A stretch of 64,000 bases of DNA from Paenibacillus flagellatus (GCF_003217775.1 NZ_QJVJ01000004.1:1-64000); one strand, 5' to 3'. Shown: positions 1 through 8,640, numbered from the stretch's first letter. Notes: a model not told the origin generated them from the letters alone. Made by a program: numbers and translations.

Positions 1-9
1 AGGGGGGAG

Positions 10-68
10 TTATCCCCATGTGGATATTGGTTTCAAAATTTCGCTGGTCCCACTCCCACTTATTCACA
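10..68. other. Cluster of three DnaA-box-like 9-mers
   Basis: TTATCCCCA (10-18) is followed directly by TGTGGATAT (19-27), which reads ATATCCACA on the minus strand, so the two lie head to head. A third, TTATTCACA, is at 60-68. Each differs from the TTATCCACA consensus at one position. The window edge hides what lies upstream, so this may be a DnaA-titration or regulatory cluster, or chance. Confidence 0.35.
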
Positions 69-224
69 GTTGTTGATCCGCTCCTGGATGATCGCCACCG
101 CATTCTTATGCGCTTTCGAAATTCAGGTTGAAATTTTCTTATAAAAAGTGAAACCGTTGTCGAGGCTATTCGTAGAACAAGACGTAAGGCAAATTTTATA
201 GGCACTAACAGGAGGGTAATGGGA

Positions 225-656
225 ATGAAAAAATGGATGCTGGTACTGATGGCTTGCCTGGTCGTCGTCGCTTTCAGCTCGCCGGAGCAAGCGGACGCGA
301 AGCCGAAATCCGGCGGTTATAAGTCCGGCAGCAAGAGCTATTCGCCGACGACCCCGAATGACGGCGTGTCGAAAACCGATCCGGGCAAGACGACGTCGAA
401 TACGTCGACGCCGGCTACGGCGGGTACGAAAACCGGCGGATTTCTCGGCGGCGGCGGCGGTTTCATGAAAGGCTTGATGCTCGGCGGCTTGGCCGGCATG
501 CTGTTCGGCGGTCTGTTCGGCGGTATGGGCTTCTTCGGCAATCTGCTCGGTCTGCTCGTGAACGTGATGGCGATCTTCCTCGTAATCGTGCTCGTCCGCT
601 CCATCTACGTCTACTTCCGCGACCGCAATAAGATGAAGAAGAGATTCCAAGAATGA
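225..656 (+). CDS. Small secreted/membrane protein, Gly-rich
   Basis: About 143 residues. An N-terminal hydrophobic signal-like segment (MKKWMLVLMACLVVVAF) is followed by a Lys/Ser/Thr/Pro-rich stretch, then a Gly/Phe/Met-rich segment and a C-terminal transmembrane helix (about residues 105-128) with a basic tail. AGGAGGG at 210-216 lies 2 bases before the ATG at 219 but 8 bases before the ATG at 225, so 225 is chosen. The stop overlaps the next start (ATGA), which indicates translational coupling. Similar short proteins with a Gly-rich, Tim44-like look occur in Paenibacillaceae; the function is unknown. Confidence 0.75.
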   Translation: MKKWMLVLMACLVVVAFSSPEQADAKPKSGGYKSGSKSYSPTTPNDGVSKTDPGKTTSNTSTPATAGTKTGGFLGGGGGFMKGLMLGGLAGMLFGGLFGGMGFFGNLLGLLVNVMAIFLVIVLVRSIYVYFRDRNKMKKRFQE

Positions 657-931
657 TACTGAACGAACAAGAAATCATCAACGCGATTTGCGTCCATATG
701 GCGGAGCGCAAAGGCGTTCAGCCGACGCAGGTCAACGTCCAGCTCGAGTGGGACGAAAATCTCGGGTTCTCCGCGGAAGTCGTGATCGACGGACGCTCGC
801 AATATTTGGTCGAGGCGAACATGCTGGAGGCGATCGAGCGGTATGTGCTGAACACGTACAACCGCCGCGTCTTCCGAAGCGATTTGGAGCTCGATGTGGA
901 AGACGAAATGTTTTGCGTTGTCAAAGAGTAA
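653..931 (+). CDS. YxcD-like DUF2653 family protein
   Basis: 92 residues, acidic, cytoplasmic, no membrane segment. The opening (MILNEQEIINAICVHMA), a central VNVQLEWDE and an ending in DVEDEM resemble the short DUF2653/YxcD family of Bacillales. It overlaps the preceding membrane-protein gene by 4 bases, so the two are probably co-translated. A strong hairpin terminator follows immediately. The biochemical role of the family is unknown. Confidence 0.75.
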   Translation: MILNEQEIINAICVHMAERKGVQPTQVNVQLEWDENLGFSAEVVIDGRSQYLVEANMLEAIERYVLNTYNRRVFRSDLELDVEDEMFCVVKE

Positions 932-955
932 GCCGACAAGCGGCTCCTCTGCAAG

Positions 956-997
956 AAGAACGTTCCGGAAGGCATGATCCGGGACGTTCTTTTTTTT
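956..997 (+). terminator. Rho-independent terminator after the DUF2653 gene
   Basis: Arm AAGAACGTTCCGG (956-968) pairs with CCGGGACGTTCTT (979-991) with one wobble, followed by a run of T to 997. Confidence 0.85.
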
Positions 998-1091
998 GCC
1001 GCGCTCGCCGGCAGCGTCCGTCCGCATGCATGAACAAGACCCGGTTGGGAACAGTAACCTTAGCAACCGGAAAAAGGAGGCGACATGCCGG

Positions 1092-3149
1092 ATGGCACGC
1101 GATTTACCGATCGGCAACGGCAACATCCATATCAATTTCGACAGCGGCTATCGGATCCGCGACATCTACTACCCTTACGTCGGCTTGGAAAACCATTCGC
1201 CCGAGCTCGTCTCCCGCTTCGGCGTTTATTGCGACGATCGCTTTCAATGGCTGGACGATCCCGCCTTCGCCCAGACCAAGTCGTATTGGGACGACACGCT
1301 CATTACGAACGTCGAGTGCGAGCATGCCGGGCTCGGCCTTTCGCTGCGCATCCAGGACGGCGTCGATTCGGAGAGCGACGCGATGTTCCGCAAGCTGACG
1401 GTGCGCAACCGGCAAAACCGCGAGCGGACGGTCAAGCTCTATTTTCATCTCAACCTGAACCTATACGGTTCGGCGTTCGGGGATACCGTCTACTACGATC
1501 CGGACTTGAAGTCGTTGGTGTTCTACAAGGGCGCCCGCTACATCTCGCTTTCGGGCCGCCAAGACGACGCCGGCGAAACGGGATTGTCCGGATACGCGGC
1601 GGGACAAAAAGGAATTCGCGGCCTGGAAGGCACATGGCGGGACGCCGAAGACGGGGCGCTCGGCGGCAACCCGATCTCGCAGGGGGCGATCGACGGCGTG
1701 GCCGAGCTTGTCCTGAAGGTGCCCGCGAACGGCGAGGCGAACGGCTGGTTTTGGCTCTGCTTCGGAACAAGCGTGAAGGATATCGTCCGGCTGGAGGCCG
1801 AGGTGCGGAGCGCCTCGCCCGTCGCCCTGTTCAAGCGGACGTACGACTACTGGCGGGGGTGGATCGCCGGCGACAAGCATACGTTCGAGCAAATCGAACC
1901 GGACCTCGTCTCCTTGTACAAGACGAGCCTGCTCGTGCTGCGAACCAACTTCGACAACCGGGGAGCCGTCATGGCCGCGAACGATTCGGACATTTTGAAG
2001 TTCGCCAAAGACACGTACTCGTACATGTGGCCGCGCGACGGCGCCTTGATCGCGCATTCGCTCGACCGCGCCGGGTTTCACCGGTATTCGCGCAAATTTT
2101 TTGATTTTTGCATCAGCTCGCTTTCGACCGAAGGGTTCCTCATGCACAAGTACAATGCGGACGGATCCGCCGGCTCCAGCTGGCACCCGTGGGTCAATGC
2201 GGCCGGAGAGAAGCAGTTTCCGATCCAGGAGGACGAGACGGCGCTCGTCGTATTCGCGCTGTGGCACCATCACCGGTTGGCGGGGACGACGGCCGATTCG
2301 CGCGACGATTACGACAAGCTCGTCGTACCCGCGGCGAGCTTCCTGCTGCAATACCGCGACGCATCGGGCTTGCCGCTCCCTTCCTACGATTTATGGGAGG
2401 AGCGATACGGCGTGCTGGCGTTTACCGTCTCCACCGTATACGCCGGCCTGCTCGCCGCCGCCGACTTTGCCGACACGCACGGCGACCGGCTTCGCCGCGA
2501 GCTGTACCGGGACGCCGCAGGCAAGATGAAGGAAGCCGTCGAAGCGCAAATGTATTGCGGCGACCGGCAGCGGTTCGTCCGGGCCTTGTATTGGAACGCG
2601 GACACCCGGTCGTACGAGCGCGACTATGCGATCGATGCGAGCATGTACGCCCTGTTCGACTTCGAGCTGTTCGCCGCGGACGATCCGCGCATCGAACGAA
2701 CGATGCGGGAGATGAAGGAGAAGCTGTGGGTGCGCACCGACATCGGCGGCATGGCCCGTTACGAGAACGACTATTACCACCAGGTGAGCCGGGATATCGC
2801 GAACGTGCCGGGCAACCCATGGTTCATCTGCACGCTATGGTATGCGGAGTGGCTCATCGCCCGGGCCAAGACGGAGGACGAGCTGAACGAGCCGCTCGAG
2901 CTGATCCGCTGGGCGCGCCGACGGGCGCTGCCGACCGGCATCATGGCCGAGCAGATCGATCCGTATACGGGAGCTCCCCTTTCCGTTTCACCGTTGACTT
3001 GGTCCCACGCCTCGTTCATCAAGGTGCTCCAGGAGTACGACGCGAAACGGACCGCGCTGCGGGGCGGCGGCGGGTACAAGGAGTCGGAGCGGACGAAGAG
3101 CGACCGGGAGCTGCTCGTCACGTCGGGAACGGGAGGCGAAGCCCCATGA
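1092..3149 (+). CDS. Glycoside hydrolase family 15 protein (glucoamylase/trehalase-like)
   Basis: 685 residues. Start ATG 1092 is preferred because AAAGGAGG at 1073-1080 precedes it; the nearer ATG at 1085 is out of frame. The N-terminal beta-sandwich of GH15 proteins (IGNGNIHINFD) is followed by an (alpha/alpha)6 barrel. YMWPRDGALIAHSLDRAG near residue 315, LWEERYGVLAFT near 434 (candidate general acid Glu) and EQIDPYTG with LTWSHA near 620 (candidate base Glu) are the GH15 landmarks. There is no signal peptide, so it should act on intracellular alpha-glucan, maltosaccharide or trehalose and release glucose. It overlaps the downstream glucose-dehydrogenase-like gene by 4 bases, which suggests product channelling. 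Confidence 0.88.
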   Translation: MARDLPIGNGNIHINFDSGYRIRDIYYPYVGLENHSPELVSRFGVYCDDRFQWLDDPAFAQTKSYWDDTLITNVECEHAGLGLSLRIQDGVDSESDAMFRKLTVRNRQNRERTVKLYFHLNLNLYGSAFGDTVYYDPDLKSLVFYKGARYISLSGRQDDAGETGLSGYAAGQKGIRGLEGTWRDAEDGALGGNPISQGAIDGVAELVLKVPANGEANGWFWLCFGTSVKDIVRLEAEVRSASPVALFKRTYDYWRGWIAGDKHTFEQIEPDLVSLYKTSLLVLRTNFDNRGAVMAANDSDILKFAKDTYSYMWPRDGALIAHSLDRAGFHRYSRKFFDFCISSLSTEGFLMHKYNADGSAGSSWHPWVNAAGEKQFPIQEDETALVVFALWHHHRLAGTTADSRDDYDKLVVPAASFLLQYRDASGLPLPSYDLWEERYGVLAFTVSTVYAGLLAAADFADTHGDRLRRELYRDAAGKMKEAVEAQMYCGDRQRFVRALYWNADTRSYERDYAIDASMYALFDFELFAADDPRIERTMREMKEKLWVRTDIGGMARYENDYYHQVSRDIANVPGNPWFICTLWYAEWLIARAKTEDELNEPLELIRWARRRALPTGIMAEQIDPYTGAPLSVSPLTWSHASFIKVLQEYDAKRTALRGGGGYKESERTKSDRELLVTSGTGGEAP

Positions 3150-4315
3150 AGGCGATTGTCGCGAAACAAGTCAAAACGAAGCCGGAGCTTGCGCTGACCG
3201 ACGTGCCGGAGCCGAAGCTCGGCCATCCCGGCGAAGCGCTTGTCCGGGTGCTCGCCGTCGGGCTCGACGGGACGGACCGGGAAATTTTGCAGCACGGATA
3301 CGGCGAACCGCCGGAAGGCGAGACGGATTTGATTATCGGACACGAATCGCTAGGAGTCGTATTGGAAGCCGGCGCGGAGTCCGGGCTCGCCCCCGGCGAT
3401 CTGGTCACCGCCCTCGTTCGCCGGCCGTGCCACGATCCGACGTGCGTCAACTGCCGCAACGGCCGGGCCGATTACTGCGAAAGCGGCCATTATACGGAGC
3501 GAGGCATCAAGGGCGCGAACGGCTTCCTGTGCGAAGCCTACAAGGAAGACGCCCGCTACTTGGTCAAAATCCCGCCCGAATGCGCGCCGTACGGCATGCT
3601 CGTCGAGCCTCAGAGCATCGTCGAGAAAGTATGGGACGAGGCGCAGCACATTCAGCAGCGGCTCGTCTGGGAGCCGAAAACGGCGCTCGTGCTCGGCTCC
3701 GGCCCGCTCGGTCTGCTCGCCGCCCTGACGTGCCGGACGCTCGGCCTCGAGACGTTCGTCTGGTCAAAGTCGCCGAACGACAGCTTGCCGGCGCAGCTCG
3801 TCCGCCGGATCGGCGCGTCCTACCGCCCGGCTTCGGACGACCCGTCCGATACGCTGACGTCGTTCGTCCGCTCGACGGGAAGACGCATCGACCTCATCAT
3901 CGAATGTACGGGCTACAGCCCGCTCGCCTTCGAGGCGATCGAGACGCTCGGGCCGAACGGCGTCCTGGCGCTGCTCGGCGTCACGCCGGGCTCGAGGGAA
4001 ATCCGGATCGGGGCCGATCTGTTGAGCCGCGAACTCGTGCTCGAGAACAAATGCGTCATCGGCTCGGTGAACGCCTCGCGCAAACATTTCGAGACGGCGA
4101 TTTACCGGCTTCAGCGGATGGAACGGGCGTACCCCGGCATTTTCGAATCGATTTTGACCGAACGGGTGACACTCGACGAGCTTCCTTCCTTCGACTTCGC
4201 CTCGACGCGGATCAAAGCCGTTGTCGACGTCGTCCACCCGTCCGGATGGCCGGACGCAGGCTGCGAGCACGCGGGGGGCACCGGTACGGGCATCAAATAC
4301 AGCTTCTCGGTATGA
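3146..4315 (+). CDS. Zinc-dependent glucose 1-dehydrogenase-like MDR enzyme
   Basis: 389 residues from ATG 3146, which overlaps the GH15 stop (ATGA). The MDR fold is shown by GHESLGVV (catalytic zinc region, His-Glu), a structural-zinc cysteine cluster (CHDPTCVNCRNGRADYC near residues 96-112) and a Rossmann motif GSGPLG near 185. The wide Cys spacing and the C-terminal part resemble the archaeal-type glucose dehydrogenase subgroup. Predicted reaction: glucose to gluconolactone with NAD(P)+. Together with the GH15 enzyme this gives a glucan-to-gluconate route. The last 25 residues (after DVVHPSGW) form an unusual polar Gly-rich tail. The exact sugar substrate is inferred from context. Confidence 0.82.
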   Translation: MKAIVAKQVKTKPELALTDVPEPKLGHPGEALVRVLAVGLDGTDREILQHGYGEPPEGETDLIIGHESLGVVLEAGAESGLAPGDLVTALVRRPCHDPTCVNCRNGRADYCESGHYTERGIKGANGFLCEAYKEDARYLVKIPPECAPYGMLVEPQSIVEKVWDEAQHIQQRLVWEPKTALVLGSGPLGLLAALTCRTLGLETFVWSKSPNDSLPAQLVRRIGASYRPASDDPSDTLTSFVRSTGRRIDLIIECTGYSPLAFEAIETLGPNGVLALLGVTPGSREIRIGADLLSRELVLENKCVIGSVNASRKHFETAIYRLQRMERAYPGIFESILTERVTLDELPSFDFASTRIKAVVDVVHPSGWPDAGCEHAGGTGTGIKYSFSV

Positions 4316-4335
4316 CCGCAACCGTCCGATGACGG

Positions 4336-4365
4336 AAACGCACGCCCCGGTGGCGTGCGTTTTTC
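4336..4365 (+). terminator. Terminator of the GH15/dehydrogenase operon
   Basis: ACGCACGCC (4338-4346) pairs with GGCGTGCGT (4352-4360), followed by T residues. It also lies just beyond the stop of the convergent carbamoyltransferase gene; its T-run on the minus strand is weaker. Confidence 0.8.
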
Positions 4366-4381
4366 GCGTTTGCCGTCGGCG

Positions 4382-5230
4382 TCATTGCAGGCCGAGGCAG
4401 GTCAGCACGATCGCTTGCTGCACGACGAGCAAATGGCTCTTGAACGAATAGCCGACGAAGCGATCCGAATCGATCGCGTCCGCCGACACCTCCTCTCCCC
4501 GGAAAAACGGCGGGCACGGGTTCAAAATCGCCCCTCGCTTCGCCGCCTTCATCCGTTCCAGCGTCACTTGATAGTTGGCGACGTATTCGGGCGTGCGGTA
4601 CGCTTCCGGAAGCGAATCGGTGAGCACGACGTCGCTCTCCGCCAAAGCGTCCTCCAGCTCCGTGCGGAACGCGTAATTGCGATCGTTCCCCCTCAGCTCG
4701 TTTCCGCGCTCGCAAACATGAATGAACCGGAGATTCAACACTTTCGCGGCACTCGCCCACGATCGGGCGATATTGCCGGCCGGGCCGATAAACGTGTAGA
4801 CGAGCTCCCGGTAATCGGGCCGCAAGCGGCGGATCGCGTACAGATCGGACAATATTTCGCAAGGATGGCTTTGCGACGTCATCGCATTGATGACCGGAAT
4901 CGGAGCGCCGCACGCCAGCTCCTCCACGATCGCGTGATCGGGATGCCGGACGACGACGCCGTCGGCCCAATTCGCCAAGTACGCGAGCGCGTCGCCGGGC
5001 TTCTCCCTCTTCTCCAGCGTTTCCGGAGGAAACAGCACGCAATCTCCTCCCAGCTCCCGGATGCCCTTCTCGAACGTCGTTCTCGTCCTCAAGCTCGACG
5101 CGGGGAAGAACAGAACGAACGTTTTACCGGCGAGCTCCCGCTCCTTTCTCCCGCTACTCAGCCGGTCGGCCGTCTCGAACAGATCCGTTACGAAATCCTC
5201 GGAAAGATCGCTTATATCCAGCACATTCAT
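4382..5230 (-). CDS. Ornithine/aspartate carbamoyltransferase-family protein with altered substrate motifs
   Basis: 282 residues from ATG 5230, which follows AAGGAAGGGGG; an earlier in-frame ATG at 5278 would start inside the operator and is disfavoured. The carbamoyl-phosphate loop is present (SSLRTRTTFE) and a SHPCEILSDL motif replaces the usual HPxQxLxD. The OTCase HCLP motif is replaced by NPCPPFFRGEEV, and the ornithine-binding SMG loop is absent: DVVLTDSLPE stands at that position. It is also shorter than ArgF (about 310). So this is probably a carbamoyltransferase homologue with another amine substrate, or a paralogue of unknown role. ARG-box-like sequences in its promoter tie it to arginine control. 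Confidence 0.8.
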   Translation of the reverse strand: MNVLDISDLSEDFVTDLFETADRLSSGRKERELAGKTFVLFFPASSLRTRTTFEKGIRELGGDCVLFPPETLEKREKPGDALAYLANWADGVVVRHPDHAIVEELACGAPIPVINAMTSQSHPCEILSDLYAIRRLRPDYRELVYTFIGPAGNIARSWASAAKVLNLRFIHVCERGNELRGNDRNYAFRTELEDALAESDVVLTDSLPEAYRTPEYVANYQVTLERMKAAKRGAILNPCPPFFRGEEVSADAIDSDRFVGYSFKSHLLVVQQAIVLTCLGLQ

Positions 5231-5262
5231 TTGTCGGCCCCCTTCCTTTTTCACTGTTAGAT

Positions 5263-5324
5263 TTGAATAAATATTCATTTCTTTGAATGTTTATTACTAT
5301 ACTCGCCTATCCGGTCTCCCTCAA
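5263..5324 (-). promoter_or_regulatory. Promoter with ARG-box-like (ArgR/AhrC) operators
   Basis: On the minus strand, TTGAGG (5319-5324) and TATAGT (5296-5301) are separated by 17 bases. Immediately downstream, two boxes resemble the Bacillus ARG box: the palindrome AATGAATATTTATTCAA (5263-5279, minus sense) and GTAATAAACATTCAA overlapping 5283-5297. Boxes around and after the start site fit repression by an ArgR/AhrC protein. The box assignment is from recalled consensus. Confidence 0.65.
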
Positions 5325-5441
5325 CCTCTTTTTTGCGGCGCGGCGCCGGTTCTCTCCGCTTCGTTTCTCGACTCTCGCAACTATTTGCCGAAACCGTCGT
5401 CTGATAGTATGCGAGACTTCCGCTCAGAAAGAGGTTGAGAG

Positions 5442-7355
5442 ATGAAAGGGACGAAATGGATCGCCGCGCTGCTCGTCTCGGCGACGCTGCTGACCGCGCC
5501 GGCTGCCGCCTATGCCGCCGCGAACAAAACGACGAAGTACCGCGTCTACCAGAACGAAACGGCGGTCGCCGAGTTTTCCGACCTGAAGCAGGCGATCGCC
5601 CGCGCGCAATGGTACGAGGACAGCTACGTCGAAGATATCGGCACCCGGCAGTGGGTATGGAACAACTTCCCCCGCTTCAAGCTGTATCAATACGACGTAT
5701 CGCTGCCGGATTGGGAGTTCGATACGCTCGAGGAGGCGAAGGCGGTCGGCCGCTACTACGGGCATGCCGCCATCCGGGACATGCAGTCGACCGGGTGGGT
5801 ATGGAACAATTACCCGAAATACCGGCTCTATCAAGGAGACATCACGCTCGACCGGTGGGAGTTCGCGGAGCTGAAGGACGCGATTGCCGAAGCGGCTTAT
5901 TATTTGAACGCCCACGTCATCGACCTGTCTACGAACCGGTGGGTCTGGGACAACATTCCGGTGGCGGAAAAAGAACAGCGCCGGCAAGGCGAACGCATTT
6001 ACAACGTGTACCAGAACGGAACCACGCAGGACGGCTGGTCGTTCGCCTATTTGGAGGACGCCGTCAACGAAGCGTTGAAATGGTCCAACTCGATTGTCGT
6101 CGACTCGTCGAACGGCGGCAAAACGGTGTACGCCAACGAAAAACGGTATAAAGTGTATCAGAACGACACGTTGATCAACGAATTCGTCGGCATCGACGAA
6201 GCGATCGCTTATGCGCAATGGTTTTTACATATCGCCATCAAGCTCGACGGCAAAGAAATATGGAATAATTACCCTTATTACCAAGTGTATCAAAGCAATG
6301 AGCCGGTCGCGGAATTCAAGACGATCGCCGAGGCGCTGCAATATGCGCAGTGGTACAAAAACATTTCCATCCGCACGTACCACGGCGAGCGGATCTGGAA
6401 CAATTCGCGCAAGCTGCTGTTCTGGGGCTGGAACGGTTCGTCGGCGGCCGACACGATCAAGAAGCAGGCGCAGACGACCGTCGGCCTCGACATCGACTCC
6501 CCGACCTGGTTCCAGCTGGCGGACGCCTCCGGCAACTTGAAGGACATGTCGAGCAAGGAATCGGTCGCCTGGCTCAAAAGCCAAGGCTACGCCGTTCATC
6601 CGCTCGTGAACAACCAATTCGATTCGGCGCTTACGACGCAGTTTCTCGCCAACCCGGCCGCGCAGACGACGTTCATCCAATCGCTCGTGGGCAAGGCGAG
6701 CGCCCTCGGCGTCGACGGGCTGAACATCGACTTCGAAAATTTGTCGGGCAAAGACCGCGCCGCCTTCACGGCATTCATCCGCTCGCTGACCGAGGCGGCC
6801 CATGCGAAGCAGCTGCTCGTCTCCGTCGACCTCCCTCGCGGCAGCGTGAAGTGGAACCATCAGACGGCGTTCGATCACGAGCAGCTCGGCGCCATCGTCG
6901 ATTACGTCATCACGATGACGTATGACCAGCATTATTCCGGAAGCGAGAAGCCCGGCTCGGTATCCGGCCTGTCTTGGGCCGAGGAGGGCGTCAAAGAGTT
7001 TCTCCAATACGGCATTCCCCGGGACAAGCTGCTGATGGGCATCCCGTATTACGTCCGGGAATGGAAAATCAATGCGGCTACGGGAGCGCTCGAAAGCAAC
7101 CGCGCCGTCTACATGAAGGACATCCCGGCGCTCATCGCCGCGAAGAAGGCGGTTTCGACGTGGGACGCCCAGTTCCAGCAATACAAGGTCGAGTACGAGG
7201 AAGCCGGGTACAAGTACGTGTTCTGGATGGAGTCCGCGGAGACGGTCCAAGCGCGCGTCGAGATCGCCAAGAAGTACGACTTGGCGGGTGTGGCGATGTG
7301 GAGGCTCGGCTTCGAGACGACGGACGTCTGGAACGCCATTTTGCCGAAGAAGTGA
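5442..7355 (+). CDS. Secreted GH18 domain protein with six N-terminal repeats
   Basis: 637 residues; ATG 5442 follows AAAGAGGT. A clear signal peptide ends near AAAYAAA (about residue 27). Residues 30-330 hold six repeats of about 45-55 residues, each starting Y-x-x/V-YQ and ending in a W-x-N-N-like motif (for example YRVYQNETAVAEF, FKLYQYDVSLPDWEF, YQVYQSNEPVAEF). Residues 330-637 are a GH18 barrel with DGLNIDFENL (DxxxDxE catalytic motif), TMTYDQHYSG and MGIPYYVREW. It resembles the YaaH/YvbX-type sporulation and wall GH18 proteins. Probable role: cell-wall or spore-associated glycan hydrolysis, with the repeats acting in binding. Confidence 0.85.
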   Translation: MKGTKWIAALLVSATLLTAPAAAYAAANKTTKYRVYQNETAVAEFSDLKQAIARAQWYEDSYVEDIGTRQWVWNNFPRFKLYQYDVSLPDWEFDTLEEAKAVGRYYGHAAIRDMQSTGWVWNNYPKYRLYQGDITLDRWEFAELKDAIAEAAYYLNAHVIDLSTNRWVWDNIPVAEKEQRRQGERIYNVYQNGTTQDGWSFAYLEDAVNEALKWSNSIVVDSSNGGKTVYANEKRYKVYQNDTLINEFVGIDEAIAYAQWFLHIAIKLDGKEIWNNYPYYQVYQSNEPVAEFKTIAEALQYAQWYKNISIRTYHGERIWNNSRKLLFWGWNGSSAADTIKKQAQTTVGLDIDSPTWFQLADASGNLKDMSSKESVAWLKSQGYAVHPLVNNQFDSALTTQFLANPAAQTTFIQSLVGKASALGVDGLNIDFENLSGKDRAAFTAFIRSLTEAAHAKQLLVSVDLPRGSVKWNHQTAFDHEQLGAIVDYVITMTYDQHYSGSEKPGSVSGLSWAEEGVKEFLQYGIPRDKLLMGIPYYVREWKINAATGALESNRAVYMKDIPALIAAKKAVSTWDAQFQQYKVEYEEAGYKYVFWMESAETVQARVEIAKKYDLAGVAMWRLGFETTDVWNAILPKK

Positions 7356-7366
7356 GGAAACGGAGA

Positions 7367-7397
7367 AGCGATCGCGCCGGTGCGGTCGCTTTTTTTT
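7367..7397 (+). terminator. Terminator after the GH18 gene
   Basis: AGCGATCGC (7367-7375) pairs with GCGGTCGCT (7382-7390) and is followed by a T-run to 7397. Confidence 0.85.
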
Positions 7398-7485
7398 GGC
7401 CGGACCTTGTCGTAACAATGGCGTACCCGCCATGCGGAATCGCTGTATAATCGAGCTAGTAGAATAAACCGAGGAGGTATTGCCC

Positions 7486-7974
7486 ATGTATGTCTGTCGA
7501 CCGGCGACCCGAGACGATTTTCCGATCGTCGCCGCCTTTCCGCAATCCGAGGACGAGCTGTTCTTCATGTTTCCTTCCGCCGATTACCCCCTTAGGGCCG
7601 AACAGCTGGAAGCGAACGCCCGCGATCGGCTGTTCCCTACGGTCGTAACCGACGACGCCGGAGCCGTGGCGGGGTATGCGAACATTTACGGCTATACGGA
7701 AGGGAGCCATTGCTCGCTCGGCAACGTTATCGTGTCGCCCGACCATCGGGGCCGGGGAGCGGCTCGCTTCCTGATCGAGACGATGATCGCGAAGGCGCGC
7801 GACGAGCTGCGCGTCCCCCGTCTCGTACTGACTTGCCATCACCCGAATACGCGGGGGATGCTGTTTTACGACAAGCTCGGCTTCAAGCCGTTCGGCCTGA
7901 AGAAGATCACGAACCGCCGCGGAGACGTTATCGTGGGCATTTTGTTCGAAATGCATTTGCACGAACGCATCTAG
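7486..7974 (+). CDS. GNAT family N-acetyltransferase
   Basis: 162 residues. GAGGAGGT at 7471-7478 is 7 bases before ATG 7486; the in-frame TTG at 7480 is only 1 base away and is rejected. The acetyl-CoA-binding motif A is VIVSPDHRGRGAARFLIETM, and motif B region NTRGMLFYDKLGFKPFG is present. The substrate cannot be read from the sequence. A TATAAT hexamer at 7446-7451 may be its -10. Single gene between the GH18 terminator and the lipoprotein gene. Confidence 0.82.
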   Translation: MYVCRPATRDDFPIVAAFPQSEDELFFMFPSADYPLRAEQLEANARDRLFPTVVTDDAGAVAGYANIYGYTEGSHCSLGNVIVSPDHRGRGAARFLIETMIAKARDELRVPRLVLTCHHPNTRGMLFYDKLGFKPFGLKKITNRRGDVIVGILFEMHLHERI

Positions 7975-8076
7975 GCTCGGGAGGCCGGGCGACGCTTCTG
8001 CGAATATTTTTCCTGCCGTTGACCGAATGCTATTCGGGGATGGAACGAATGATCCAATCGCAGGAGGATAACCCAC

Positions 8077-8631
8077 ATGATCTTGTCAGGAGCCCGAACC
8101 GCCTTGCTCGCCCTGCTGCTTGCGGGGTGTCAAAGCGTACCCGCCTTGGCCGCGCCGGAGAGCGCGCCGCCCAAATCGGTCATCGAGCCGAACCGCGTCG
8201 CCTCGGTCCAATCGCTGGAGCGAGCCGCCGACGAAATCGTCTTCGGCCGGTTCGACAGCGCCGACCGCGAGCAGGAGACGGGCCGTAAAGTGAGAGGCGG
8301 ACGGCTCGTCAATTTCGTCCAGACGCTCCATGTGAAGACGACGCTCAAAGGAAAGCCCGAACGGCTGCTCCGGGTCGTCACGACCGGCATCGAGCCGCTC
8401 CCCGACGTAACCCATCCGCTCAATTCGACTTATCCCGGGCCGTTGTTCGAGGGCGAATACGTCTGTTTTTTGAAGAAGCTGAAGGGAACGGACTACTACG
8501 CGCTCGTCGGCGGCTGGCAGGGCGTCTACCCGGTCGAGGAAGGCAAAACGTACGCGTTCGAGGAAGCCGGCTTCCGCGAGCTGGCCGGGTTGTCGCTGGA
8601 CGATCTCGCGAAGAAGCTGAAACGGCAATAG
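8077..8631 (+). CDS. Putative lipoprotein of unknown function
   Basis: 184 residues; AGGAGG at 8062-8067 precedes ATG 8077 by 9 bases. A type II signal peptide with lipobox LLAGC (Cys about residue 18) is followed by an Ala/Pro-rich linker, then a mixed alpha/beta domain containing VVTTGIEPLPDVTHPLNSTY and a Gly-Trp region (VGGWQGVYPVE). No family recognised. A short inverted repeat CCGAAT/ATTCGG at 8023-8037 lies upstream. Probably anchored on the outer face of the membrane. Confidence 0.75.
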   Translation: MILSGARTALLALLLAGCQSVPALAAPESAPPKSVIEPNRVASVQSLERAADEIVFGRFDSADREQETGRKVRGGRLVNFVQTLHVKTTLKGKPERLLRVVTTGIEPLPDVTHPLNSTYPGPLFEGEYVCFLKKLKGTDYYALVGGWQGVYPVEEGKTYAFEEAGFRELAGLSLDDLAKKLKRQ

Positions 8632-8640
8632 CAAGACGGA

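Noticed and set aside
1085-2104. Plus-strand frame with a start next to the GH15 ribosome site
   Set aside because: Arg-rich out-of-frame shadow of the GH15 gene, with no domain; the GH15 frame itself begins seven bases later.
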